This document shows positions 8,230 through 16,058 of a stretch of 59,110 nt of DNA, one piece after another. The translations under genes were made by a program, and so were the position numbers. Below the pieces are notes generated by a model. That model was given only the letters and a program-made list of their open reading frames with translations, ran no database searches and had not been told where the DNA came from. How positions within the stretch are numbered: position 1 is the stretch's first letter; each line of letters starts with the position of its first letter. The DNA is from Lachnospiraceae bacterium (GTDB lineage: Bacteria > Bacillota > Clostridia > Lachnospirales > Lachnospiraceae): positions 1 through 59,110 of the forward strand of contig VSOB01000010.1 of the NCBI GenBank assembly GCA_009774625.1. The letters run 5' to 3'.

Positions 8230-9579
8230 TTATAATCTCTTCAGCAGTTCTTCTCTCTGCGCCTCAAAGCCCGGCTTGCCAAGCAATGCAAACATATTTT
8301 TCTTATAGCTCTCCACGCCCGGCTGATTGAACGGATTTACGCCCAGCAGATAGCCGCTGACGCCGCATGCAAATTCAAAGAAATAGAAAAGCTGACCCAG
8401 ACAATATTCACTGACCTCGGGTATATTAACGATCAGATTGGGAACCTGCCCGTCTGTATGTGCCAGAATGGTTCCGTTCATAGCGCTCTTATTGACGAAA
8501 TCCACATTCTTTCCTGCAAGATAATTGAGTCCGTCCAGATCTACCGGCTCTTCACCGATCAGAATTTCTTCACGGGAAGTTTCCACATTGAGCACTGTTT
8601 CAAACATGATACGTGCGCCGTCCTGAATAAACTGGCCCATGGAATGCAGGTCGGTTGTCAGATCCACGCTGGCAGGGAAAATACCCTTCTGGTCTTTGCC
8701 TTCACTCTCTCCATATAACTGCTTCCACCATTCAGATACAAAATGAACACTGGGTTCATAATTTGCAAGAATCTCAACGGTCTTGCCCTTTCTCAGCAGA
8801 ATATTTCTCAATGCGGCATACTGCAGTGCATCATTGTCCTCAAATGCTGCTTCTATTGCCTGCTTTCTTCCTGCCTGTGCACCTTCCATCAGTTTATCAA
8901 TATCAGCGCCGCTCACCGCGATCGGCAGAAGTCCCACTGCAGTAAGAACAGAAAAACGCCCGCCCACATCATCCGGTACCACAAAGGTTTCATATCCTTC
9001 TTCTGTTGCCAGGCTCTTCAGAGATCCTCTTGCCTTATCCGTTGTGGCATAGATACGCTTTGCAGCCTCTTCCTTGCCATATTTTTTCTCCATCATATCC
9101 TTGAATACACGGAATGCAATGGCAGGTTCTGTCGTTGTACCGGATTTGGAAATCATATTAATGGAGAAATCCCGCTCTCCGATCACATCCATCAAATGCT
9201 TAATATAAGTAGAGCTGATAGAATTTCCTACAAAGTAAATCTCCGGTGTCTTGCGTATGCTCTTGTCCACCATATTATAAAAGCTGTGTCTCAAAAATTC
9301 TATGGCCGCTCTCGCTCCCAGATAGGATCCACCGATACCGATTACCAGCAGCACCTCCGAATCCTTCTGTATCTTTTCTGCTGCTTTTTTGATCCGGGCA
9401 AACTCTTCCTTGTCATACACTTCCGGAAGATCAATCCATCCAAGGAAATCATTGCCCGCGCCTTCTCTGGAAAGAAGAAGCTCTTTTGCATCCATTACCA
9501 GCTTTTTCATGGATTCCACTTCATGTTCACTGATGAAAGACGCCGCTTTTCCATAGTCAAACGTAACTTTTTTACTCAT
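8230..9579 (-). CDS. pgi: Glucose-6-phosphate isomerase
   Basis: Glycolytic isomerase interconverting glucose-6-phosphate and fructose-6-phosphate in the cytosol. The 449-residue length is that of the short Firmicutes form. Seen motifs are the sugar-phosphate loop GIGGSYLGARAA, the SKSGTTTEP phosphate-binding SIS loop, the VGGRFSVLTAVG PGI signature 1 region, LHSMGQFIQDG, and the C-terminal catalytic-lysine region GVESYKKNMFALLGKPGFE. The ATG follows AGGAGAA. A good sigma-A promoter lies just upstream and the 2-hydroxyacid dehydrogenase gene follows within 4 bp, so the two form a small operon. Confidence 0.97.
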   Translation of the reverse strand: MSKKVTFDYGKAASFISEHEVESMKKLVMDAKELLLSREGAGNDFLGWIDLPEVYDKEEFARIKKAAEKIQKDSEVLLVIGIGGSYLGARAAIEFLRHSFYNMVDKSIRKTPEIYFVGNSISSTYIKHLMDVIGERDFSINMISKSGTTTEPAIAFRVFKDMMEKKYGKEEAAKRIYATTDKARGSLKSLATEEGYETFVVPDDVGGRFSVLTAVGLLPIAVSGADIDKLMEGAQAGRKQAIEAAFEDNDALQYAALRNILLRKGKTVEILANYEPSVHFVSEWWKQLYGESEGKDQKGIFPASVDLTTDLHSMGQFIQDGARIMFETVLNVETSREEILIGEEPVDLDGLNYLAGKNVDFVNKSAMNGTILAHTDGQVPNLIVNIPEVSEYCLGQLFYFFEFACGVSGYLLGVNPFNQPGVESYKKNMFALLGKPGFEAQREELLKRL

Positions 9580-9629
9580 TTCTCCTGCTCCTTTTTACGA
9601 ATTGAATTACGATACCGTGATACGCTTTC

Positions 9630-9658
9630 AGTATAGCAAAGCCATCCTGTTTTTTCAA
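9630..9658 (-). promoter_or_regulatory. Sigma-A promoter for pgi
   Basis: On the minus strand TTGAAA (9658-9653) and TATACT (9635-9630) are separated by exactly 17 bp. This places a start near 9623, about 45 bp before the pgi ATG. Confidence 0.7.
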
Positions 9659-9674
9659 GGCATGTCCCTCTTTG

Positions 9675-10379
9675 CTATGCCAAAAATTCCTGCAACAGTT
9701 CTTCCAGCTCATCCTGGTCCTGCTCTGTGAAAGAACGTCGGGTTTCCAGTTTTACCAGCCCTGTTTCTTCTGTTTCTCTGCCTTCTTCTGTTTCCTGTAT
9801 TTCCTCCACTGCTTCTTTCATACTGTCTTTAATGATATAGGGCTGCATCTCTTCATCCTTCGCCAATATCAGATGCTTTACCATATGATTTTCCAGGTAA
9901 TCAATCAGATTGGTACGCACCATGCTGTTTTTTCCCTTGGCATCCACCAGAGAGGAAACAGAAAAATAGGCATACAATCCAAACAAACTGGCAATATAAT
10001 AAGGCAGCAGTTCACCCAGCATGTCCCCGTCAATAATCCCCTTACAGGCTCCCACCCCTGCTGCAAACACGGACAATAGCATAAGCTGTCCTGACAAATG
10101 AGACATATTCGTCAGAGAAATACCGGCGAATCGAAGCTGACTCACAAACTTGTCCACAAAAACCGGTACATTCACATTGCCTTCATTGAGTTCATAACAA
10201 TTGGAAAATTTTAATTTGCACTGTTTCAGCAGTTTATGTTCTGTCACCGCCATATTGTCTGTTTCACGAATTATTTTACGATACAACAGTCCGATTATAA
10301 TCTGAAACAAAATGCTCAATACTAATAACGCTAAAACCACTCCCATGAAATAAGTATGCACAAAAAATCCCGAAAACAT
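9675..10379 (-). CDS. Uncharacterised membrane protein with acidic C-terminal tail
   Basis: I do not recognise a named family. The 234-residue protein has one membrane segment near the N-terminus (about 8-30, MGVVLALLVLSILFQIIIGLL), a polar central stretch, and a second hydrophobic block (about 95-145) with two possible segments around LMLLSVFAAGVGA and LLPYYIASLFGLYAYFSV. The last 45 residues are Glu/Gln-rich and end in a run of acidic residues, suggesting a cytoplasmic protein-binding tail. The overall plan (helix, cytoplasmic loop, helix pair) is loosely like MotA/ExbB proteins but no signature supports that. The frame opens 20 codons earlier; the ATG after CAGGAGGTGC is chosen. It is separated from pgi by that gene's promoter, so it is probably transcribed on its own. 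Confidence 0.75.
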   Translation of the reverse strand: MFSGFFVHTYFMGVVLALLVLSILFQIIIGLLYRKIIRETDNMAVTEHKLLKQCKLKFSNCYELNEGNVNVPVFVDKFVSQLRFAGISLTNMSHLSGQLMLLSVFAAGVGACKGIIDGDMLGELLPYYIASLFGLYAYFSVSSLVDAKGKNSMVRTNLIDYLENHMVKHLILAKDEEMQPYIIKDSMKEAVEEIQETEEGRETEETGLVKLETRRSFTEQDQDELEELLQEFLA

Positions 10380-10453
10380 AAAAGCACCTCCTGAAAACCA
10401 TTTTGCTGTGTCAGTGCACCGCTCCTTCTTATTTTGCATAGATTAAATATGTC

Positions 10454-10487
10454 ATCAGCCTAAACCATTGATCCGGCGCCGGCTGAT
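10454..10487 (-). other. Inverted repeat upstream of the membrane-protein gene
   Basis: ATCAGCC (10454-10460) pairs with GGCTGAT (10481-10487) and encloses the palindrome CCGGCGCCGG (10473-10482). It lies about 75 bp upstream of the minus-strand start and has no T-run. It could be a leader hairpin or an operator; no function can be assigned. Confidence 0.4.
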
Positions 10488-10604
10488 AACCTGCACACTT
10501 CCTTGTGCTTCCTTATTATACCATGATGCCGTGATTGCAGCTCAAAAATCGTTTTACATATTTCGCCAAAATTTTTTGAAATACTGGAAACCGTTGTCAA
10601 ATTT

Positions 10605-10613
10605 TGTTATAAT
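10605..10613 (+). promoter_or_regulatory. Extended -10 promoter for the TSCPD-murG operon
   Basis: TGTTATAAT is a perfect extended -10 element (TGnTATAAT). The -35 position holds only TGGAAA. Transcription would start about 35 bp before the TSCPD gene's ATG. Confidence 0.55.
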
Positions 10614-10655
10614 ATCTGTTATCCGTAAATTACATACTTATCAGGAGGAATTTTT

Positions 10656-10901
10656 ATGAGATTTGTACCAAAGGGCGTTTGCTCCAATGCAATAGATATC
10701 GATGTGAACAACGGTATCATTGAATCCGTATCTTTTTCCGGGGGATGCAATGGAAATCTGCAGGGGATCTCCCGTCTGGTAAAAGGAATGAAAATAGAAG
10801 AGGCTATCGAACGTTTAAAAGGAATCAAATGCGGCTTCAAGTCCACTTCCTGTCCCGATCAGCTTGCACAGGCTCTGGAATCCATCAAACAGAATTCTTA
10901 G
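10656..10901 (+). CDS. TSCPD domain protein (small, TIGR03905-like)
   Basis: Small cytosolic protein of 81 residues matching the stand-alone TSCPD family. The name-giving motif appears as STSCPDQLAQAL near residues 64-75, and the N-terminal half carries FSGGCNGNLQGISRLVKGM, which with CGFKSTSCPD gives the conserved cysteines of the family. Related domains sit at the C-terminus of vitamin-B12-dependent ribonucleotide reductases (NrdJ) and have been proposed to bind metal or nucleotide, but the stand-alone protein has no settled function. It starts with ATG after AGGAGGAA and precedes the murG-like gene by 12 bp, so the two are co-transcribed. It runs opposite to the surrounding genes. Confidence 0.85.
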   Translation: MRFVPKGVCSNAIDIDVNNGIIESVSFSGGCNGNLQGISRLVKGMKIEEAIERLKGIKCGFKSTSCPDQLAQALESIKQNS

Positions 10902-10913
10902 GAGGCTCCAATT

Positions 10914-11990
10914 ATGAAAAAAATCGTCTTAACAGGCGGTGGAACCGCGGGGCATGTCACTCCCAATATTGCACTGTTTCCTTCTCTTCAGGAAACCGGC
11001 TATCAAATTCATTACATTGGTTCCTATGACGGCATTGAAAAAAGACTGATCGAGGACTACAAAATATCTTATTATGGTATTTCCACAGGTAAATTCCGGA
11101 GATATTTTGCTTTGAAGAATTTCACGGACCCGCTCCGTGTCATCAAAGGCTATGCCGAAGCAAGAAAAATTTTAAAACAGATCAGACCCAATGTGGTCTT
11201 TTCCAAAGGCGGCTTTGTATCTGTACCGGTAGTACGGGCTGCTCACTCTCTTGGCATTCCCTGTATCATTCATGAATCTGATATGACACCCGGACTTGCC
11301 AATAAGCTGTGCATTCCGGTGGCGGATAAAGTCTGCTGCAATTTTCCCGAAACTCTGAAAATGCTGCCGGGAAAAAAAGCTGTACTTACCGGCTCTCCCA
11401 TCCGTGCGGAACTACGTCAGGGGAATCGGATTGCAGCACTGGATCTGTGCGGTTTTACGGCAAACAAACCTGTTATTATGGTTATCGGCGGCAGTCTTGG
11501 CGCTGCTTCCATCAATAAAGTTGTCCGGGAAGCGCTGCCCAAACTTCTGGAAGATTTTCAGGTAGTCCATATCTGCGGAAAAGAAAAAATCGACAATCTT
11601 CTGTTGAGTGTACCGGGATATAAGCAATTCGAATATGTAAAAGCAGAATTAAAAGATCTGTTTGCATTGGCAGATTTGGTCATCTCCCGTGCAGGCGCCA
11701 ATGCCATCTGTGAACTGTTGGCGCTGAAAAAGCCCAATGTACTGATCCCGCTATCATCCAAGAGCAGCAGAGGTGATCAGATACTAAATGCTCACTCCTT
11801 TGAATCACAGGGCTTTAGTCTTGTGATAGATGAAGATGACCTGATCGATTCTGTTCTTGTGGAAAAAGTGCACGAACTGTATTTTTCACGGCAGATCTAT
11901 ATTGATGCGATGGGAAAGAGCGATCAGCTTGGCTCCATTCAGACAATTATGAAACTGATCAATGAGGCGGCAGCTCATACAGTATCATAA
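10914..11990 (+). CDS. murG: MurG-family UDP-GlcNAc:lipid-linked muramyl-peptide N-acetylglucosaminyltransferase
   Basis: GT28 glycosyltransferase that would add GlcNAc to undecaprenyl-PP-MurNAc-pentapeptide (lipid I) at the inner face of the membrane to make lipid II. The 358-residue protein shows the N-terminal glycine loop TGGGTAGHVTPN, the second loop VFSKGGFVSVPV, HESDMTPGLAN, and the C-terminal donor-site motifs GGSLGAASIN and ISRAGANAICELLALKKPNVLIPL. It lies outside any division/cell-wall cluster and is paired with a TSCPD gene, and its C-terminal motif SRGDQILNA differs from the R-D-H-Q form of standard MurG. It may therefore be the only MurG or a second paralogue; the window cannot tell. 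Confidence 0.85.
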   Translation: MKKIVLTGGGTAGHVTPNIALFPSLQETGYQIHYIGSYDGIEKRLIEDYKISYYGISTGKFRRYFALKNFTDPLRVIKGYAEARKILKQIRPNVVFSKGGFVSVPVVRAAHSLGIPCIIHESDMTPGLANKLCIPVADKVCCNFPETLKMLPGKKAVLTGSPIRAELRQGNRIAALDLCGFTANKPVIMVIGGSLGAASINKVVREALPKLLEDFQVVHICGKEKIDNLLLSVPGYKQFEYVKAELKDLFALADLVISRAGANAICELLALKKPNVLIPLSSKSSRGDQILNAHSFESQGFSLVIDEDDLIDSVLVEKVHELYFSRQIYIDAMGKSDQLGSIQTIMKLINEAAAHTVS

Positions 11991-12036
11991 CATAATAGAA
12001 AATCATCGGTATTTCCTATTATGACTTACGATACTG

Positions 12037-12058
12037 CAGGGTGCCGCCCTGTTTCTTC
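12037..12058 (+). terminator. Terminator after the murG-like gene
   Basis: CAGGG pairs with CCCTG over a 5-nt loop and is followed by TTTCTT. It is preceded by a longer imperfect hairpin overlapping the stop codon (CATAATAG with CTATTATG, inside CAGTATC with GATACTG, 11983-12036). The pair would end transcription before the convergent HIT gene. Confidence 0.6.
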
Positions 12059-12096
12059 ATTCGGATTTTCAGCATCCAAAACCTGACTGTAAATTC

Positions 12097-12513
12097 TTAT
12101 TCTGCAATGGTTTTCTTGATCTCTTCCAGTTCCTCCTGATCCGGCTCTCCCGGTATCCATCCGATTTTAATTCTCTGTCCGTCACCTTTATATCTGGGAA
12201 TCAGATGCATATGAAAATGAAATACTGTCTGTCCTGCTGTTTCTCCATTGTTCTGCACCAGATTAAACCCATCACAGTTTAACTTTTCCGTCATAATCCC
12301 TGCCATTTTTCTGGCAAGTTTCATCACACCGGATGCCGCCTCATCCGACAACTCATACAGATTGTCAAAATGATTTTTAGGTAAAATAAGAGCATGTCCT
12401 CTTGTTGCCGGGCCCAAGTCCAGAATCACCCGGAACGCTTCATCCTCATACAATGTTTTGGACGGAATTTCCCCATTTGCAATTTTACAGAAAATACAAT
12501 CTTCTTTCTTCAT
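12097..12513 (-). CDS. HIT family protein (Hint-type nucleotide hydrolase)
   Basis: Histidine-triad protein of 138 residues, acting in the cytosol on nucleoside phosphoramidates or adenylated compounds. The catalytic H-phi-H-phi-H motif is FHFHMHLIPRY, and the N-terminal CIFC pair plus KNHFDNL provide the usual zinc-site residues of Hint-type members. The start ATG follows GGAGGAAGAGAAGG. It lies 54 bp after the flavodoxin/SCP2 gene on the same strand with no terminator seen between, so it may be the last gene of the long Tad transcript. Nothing links it functionally to pili. Confidence 0.92.
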   Translation of the reverse strand: MKKEDCIFCKIANGEIPSKTLYEDEAFRVILDLGPATRGHALILPKNHFDNLYELSDEAASGVMKLARKMAGIMTEKLNCDGFNLVQNNGETAGQTVFHFHMHLIPRYKGDGQRIKIGWIPGEPDQEELEEIKKTIAE

Positions 12514-12566
12514 CCTTCTCTTCCTCCCTCAGCCTGTTTGATAGCTGCTATCCGTATCTGATCCGC

Positions 12567-13562
12567 CTATTCCTGAAATACAAAAATCTGATCCAGTGCA
12601 CGAAGCAGTTTAAAATCACCCTTTGTTTTCATATTTCCACTCATAAATGCTCTCTGAAAACTCATTCTGGAATATACGATATCATTCATGGTACTGCTGC
12701 CCGTTTTTATATCCACATCCACTCTTGTAACATTTCCATAGTAGCAATTCATTCTCGGTCCGTCCACTTCTATAATCAGCGGCTTCTCCCTTTCGTCAAT
12801 CTGAAAACGATATACCGCTCTGATCCCCGCTCCCGGTTTGAAATGCTCTTTAAAATCCTCAAGATATGAGTTTTCTTCATTTAAATCCTGATTCTCAAGC
12901 ATCCCCTTAAACAGACTTGTCAGTTCCTGAATATCTTCTTTTTGTCTCTGTACATAGCTTTCATCCGATACATACTGGGAAAGCTGTTCTGATTCCTGCG
13001 GCGTCAGATCTATGTTCTTGGTTACAGATACCATCTGTTTGATTACCTGATTGCTGGCAGGAAAACTGGAAATCTTCTGATTCACAGTCCGATACATATT
13101 CTCTGCTTTTTTCTCAATCAACCTGGTCAGTTCCTTATCCATTTCCAGACTGACCGTATCGGCTATATACCCACAGATACCACTGCAGGGAAGCCCTCCT
13201 AAAATTTCCCATGCTACGGAAAGATCCAGCTTCCCTTCCCGTTCTCCATATGTGGTTGACATCACAACAGGACACATATAAATCTGGCTGATCTTTTCTT
13301 TATCCCCATACAGCCAGCAGGAATCCAGAAACTGATGCATATATCCTCCGATTCCATGCCACTCTACCGTTGAGGCAAGGATGATTCCGTCAGCATCCTT
13401 CAATGTCTGGGGCACAGTGGCAATGCTGTTCTTCATTTCATACAGATTAAAACGCACCACTGTCACCCGAAGTTCTTCCAGAACTTCCTGCATTTTATTA
13501 ATCACATATAGAGTCGGATCATCCATCAATCCCCGTCCGCCGTAATAAATATGAATCTTCAT
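12567..13562 (-). CDS. Flavodoxin-like / SCP2-like two-domain protein
   Basis: Residues 1-150 resemble an NAD(P)H-dependent FMN reductase or flavodoxin: the chain begins MKIHIYYGGRG with a beta strand and glycine-rich turn, then has DGIILASTVEWHGIGGYMHQFLD, which matches the second FMN loop (TVEWHG-G-).The C-terminal third (about 225-331, ending QRAFMSGNMKTKGDFKLLRALD) resembles an SCP2 sterol-carrier domain, in which the G-x-L/M-K-x-x-G-D segment is typical. The function is unknown; a lipid- or flavin-dependent redox role is a guess. The open frame extends 43 codons upstream, but the ATG after AAGGATG gives the normal flavodoxin N-terminus. It follows the FHA gene by 142 bp and appears to belong to the Tad operon's distal part. 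Confidence 0.7.
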   Translation of the reverse strand: MKIHIYYGGRGLMDDPTLYVINKMQEVLEELRVTVVRFNLYEMKNSIATVPQTLKDADGIILASTVEWHGIGGYMHQFLDSCWLYGDKEKISQIYMCPVVMSTTYGEREGKLDLSVAWEILGGLPCSGICGYIADTVSLEMDKELTRLIEKKAENMYRTVNQKISSFPASNQVIKQMVSVTKNIDLTPQESEQLSQYVSDESYVQRQKEDIQELTSLFKGMLENQDLNEENSYLEDFKEHFKPGAGIRAVYRFQIDEREKPLIIEVDGPRMNCYYGNVTRVDVDIKTGSSTMNDIVYSRMSFQRAFMSGNMKTKGDFKLLRALDQIFVFQE

Positions 13563-13704
13563 ACTGTTTTCATCCTTATTATTTTCTATGAGTATCCTGA
13601 ATCGCATACCCGCGCTTCTATGCTGCCATATCCGCAAACAGACACGGCCCCTCCGGAGGATACACACTCGCTCCGCCCGGCGCAATATCATTATATCTTA
13701 CTTT

Positions 13705-15138
13705 TTATCGGAAAGCAAATTCCGCATTTCCAAACAAAATGATATCTCCTCTTTTTATCTTTACCCTGTCATGAGGTTGTAAGGGCAGGTCATTCAGATA
13801 TGTGCCGTTGGTGGAGTGCAGATCCTCTATATAAATGCTTCCGTTTTCTTCCAGCAGTCTGGCATGAATCCTGCTGACAGAATGCTCTTTGATATATAAA
13901 TTCACCCGCTCCCTGTCCTTTCCGATCACAAACGGATAAGAAGAGATCGTATAGTTTTTTTCCACTCCCTTTTTTATCTCTGTCAGGCTGTATTCTCTGT
14001 GGAACAATGACTTGCCAATATACAATGTTTTACCAGCTGTCCTGTCATCTTCTTCATTCTGGCCTGTGCTTTTTTCTTCTGTATCCCATTGCCAAAATTC
14101 GGCTTCCTGATTCCTGTCTGTTTCTGCAAGCCCACTCCCTGCCGTGCTGTCATAAGTATCCTTTTTCTCAATACATTCTTCTTTTTTCTCTATTCTGTAT
14201 CCATACAGAAAAAATAAACTTCCTGCCAGCAAAAAACAGGCAGATACGGCAATCCATATCAGTTCTTCCCAATTGGTCATAAGATAATACTGCCGGAAAA
14301 CCAAAAATGCAATTCCGCATAACACTGCCATTACTGCACAGGCCAAACCAGTCTCCTTTTGTTTTCCGCATTTTCCGTTCACCGAAAAGAAAGAAAATAA
14401 CTGTTTCTCTCCTGTTTTTCCACTGTTTATCGGAATCGGTTTCTGCTTTTCCGTCTGCAGAAGTTCTTTCTGGAATATCTCCTGTTCTCTCTCCTGTCCC
14501 GTCCATGTCTGTACTTCTTCTTTCCTGTGCTGCTCTTCCCCCGCCTGACTCTGAGACAATTTTCTTTCTGATTCTGCATCTGTGGTATCTGTTTCCAGAT
14601 ATTGTTCCACTTCCTTTAAGGAAAAACCCGCTTTGGCTGAGCATTCATAAAAGAAATAAGCCAGATTTACCGCCGCTTCCTCCTCATGGCAGGTTCTTTC
14701 TAAAATAAACTCCGCCAGTCTGACAATGCCGCTTTCCGACTTTTCCTCAGTGAAATCATATAGAAAAACGGCCCGTTCTTTTTCCAGATCCCAATATAAA
14801 AATTCCGGTTCAAAACAAAGCTGTCTGCCATCCAGCAGATATTTTTCCATCTCTGCACAAAGCTGTATCACCTGCATCAGAAGATTTTTCAGATCCCGGT
14901 ATGTCATCTCTTTCACAGCATATGCCTGTTCCAATGGCTGCAGGCAAGTAATATCATACCAGATTTCCCTCTGTCCGTCTATCAGATGCATCTCACATCC
15001 TGCCAGACCTCTGATCCTGCCGCGCAGCACCATCTGACCGAAATAATTTTCTATCCCTTCCCTTTCACATTCTTCTGCAATTACATAGGTTTTCTGCAGT
15101 TCCTTCTGATATCTTATTTTTCCTCTCATATTATACAT
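13705..15138 (-). CDS. FHA domain protein with N-terminal DUF6382-like region and membrane segments
   Basis: A 477-residue protein. The N-terminal 180 residues (from KTYVIAEECEREGIENYF) match the DUF6382-like region found with FHA domains in Lachnospiraceae. A polar Glu/Gln linker and two adjacent membrane segments follow (about 275-320: TGLACAVMAVLCGIAFLVF and WIAVSACFLLAGSLFFLYG). The C-terminus (about 395-475) is a forkhead-associated domain with IGKD, SVSRIHARL and STNGTYLN, the phosphothreonine-binding residues. It would thus hold a phospho-peptide reader at the cytoplasmic membrane face. It begins inside the 3' end of the TadE-like gene (8-bp overlap); a second ATG 9 bp later is an alternative. 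A Ser/Thr kinase partner is not in the window. Confidence 0.82.
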   Translation of the reverse strand: MYNMRGKIRYQKELQKTYVIAEECEREGIENYFGQMVLRGRIRGLAGCEMHLIDGQREIWYDITCLQPLEQAYAVKEMTYRDLKNLLMQVIQLCAEMEKYLLDGRQLCFEPEFLYWDLEKERAVFLYDFTEEKSESGIVRLAEFILERTCHEEEAAVNLAYFFYECSAKAGFSLKEVEQYLETDTTDAESERKLSQSQAGEEQHRKEEVQTWTGQEREQEIFQKELLQTEKQKPIPINSGKTGEKQLFSFFSVNGKCGKQKETGLACAVMAVLCGIAFLVFRQYYLMTNWEELIWIAVSACFLLAGSLFFLYGYRIEKKEECIEKKDTYDSTAGSGLAETDRNQEAEFWQWDTEEKSTGQNEEDDRTAGKTLYIGKSLFHREYSLTEIKKGVEKNYTISSYPFVIGKDRERVNLYIKEHSVSRIHARLLEENGSIYIEDLHSTNGTYLNDLPLQPHDRVKIKRGDIILFGNAEFAFR

Positions 15139-15592
15139 TCCCTGACTGAATTACATTCCAGATATTTTCTGCTTTCCGACATTTTCTGATAAAAGCAACC
15201 GGTTCCCATGTATCCGCTCTCTGCTTTTGCCTTCCCTTCCAAACACTTTGAAACAGATTTTCACCGGGAGCCTGCAGAGTAAATTCTGTTTCCACCCATA
15301 TTTCATCTTCCGATCTCTCCATCTTATATTCCAAAACCGCTGCTGCTGTTTTCTGCTTTACCGCCTGCTTATATTTTTCTTCTGCAGCAATCTTCTTTTC
15401 CTCTGCCGTACCGATCATCCGCTCTGTCCGAAGGGCCGTACAATAACATCCCTGCAAAACAGTGCTTTGATCATACAGAAAAAAAGATAAGTATAAAATA
15501 TTCCAGATCAGAAAAATAATCACAGGCAAAAGCAGGGACGCTTCAATGGTAAAGCTGCCGCGCAATCCGCCTCCGGTTCGGTTTTTTCTCAT
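15131..15592 (-). CDS. TadE-like minor pseudopilin
   Basis: A 153-residue membrane protein of the TadE/TadG class. The N-terminus GSFTIEASLLLPVIIFLIW carries a prepilin-type cleavage site G12-S13 with glutamate E17 at mature position +5 and a hydrophobic helix, as in Flp-type pseudopilins. The remainder is a charged extracellular region without cysteine repeats. The chosen ATG follows GAGGAGGG; the frame is open 16 codons more. It lies between the second prepilin peptidase and the FHA gene, overlapping both by short stretches, in the distal half of the Tad operon. It is expected to be processed by one of the two A24 peptidases and to sit in or prime the pilus. Confidence 0.85.
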   Translation of the reverse strand: MRKNRTGGGLRGSFTIEASLLLPVIIFLIWNILYLSFFLYDQSTVLQGCYCTALRTERMIGTAEEKKIAAEEKYKQAVKQKTAAAVLEYKMERSEDEIWVETEFTLQAPGENLFQSVWKGRQKQRADTWEPVAFIRKCRKAENIWNVIQSGNV

Positions 15593-15623
15593 GTTTTTGT
15601 TTCCCTCCTCTGCACCTGGCAGC

Positions 15624-16058
15624 TTATAATCTGCAAACAAATACTATATGTACACCCAGACCGGCCAATAAAAACGGAAGAAAGGGAAGTGCTGATTTTC
15701 TGTTCACTTTTCCTGTGATATACAGGATGATCCCACCTACAGCGCACAAAAACAGTCCTGTCAGAAAAAGACTCACTGCTCCTTCACCTTTTAAAAACAA
15801 GCCTGCCACCACCATGACCAGTCCATCCCCATATCCAATCTGTTCTCCCGACATCCTGCCAAACAGCAGAATACCAAGACCTGGAAGCATACTGCAAAGC
15901 ACTATGGCAGGCGGACATTTTGCCAGCAGATTTATGCCGATTCCAACCATACCAAATACCAATATTACAATAAAAGAAATCCTGCCTGTCCTCATATCCT
16001 GCCAGGTACAGAATCCTAAAAACAATGCCATCAACCCGTAGCGGAGCATCTCCTGCAT
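15624..16058 (-). CDS. Second A24 prepilin peptidase-like protein
   Basis: Polytopic membrane aspartyl protease of 144 residues with the two catalytic aspartates of the A24 family: D21 in WQDMRTGRIS and D78 in IGYGDGLVM (GxGD). It lacks the N-terminal methyltransferase domain of full-length type IV prepilin peptidases, like TadV/CpaA. The ATG after GGAGGGAGAGG is chosen; the frame is open 44 codons further upstream through the overlap with the neighbouring TadE-like gene. A separate TadV-like peptidase starts the operon. The GYGDGLVM form differs from the GAGDIKLL of that copy, so the two enzymes may divide Flp and pseudopilin substrates. Confidence 0.85.
   Translation of the reverse strand: MQEMLRYGLMALFLGFCTWQDMRTGRISFIVILVFGMVGIGINLLAKCPPAIVLCSMLPGLGILLFGRMSGEQIGYGDGLVMVVAGLFLKGEGAVSLFLTGLFLCAVGGIILYITGKVNRKSALPFLPFLLAGLGVHIVFVCRL

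Noticed and set aside
11983..12036. Hairpin after the murG-like gene considered as a third copy of the 43-nt element
   Set aside because: It shares only a CTATTAT-type stem; the loop sequence and the ATTCATG lead are missing, so it is a separate hairpin.
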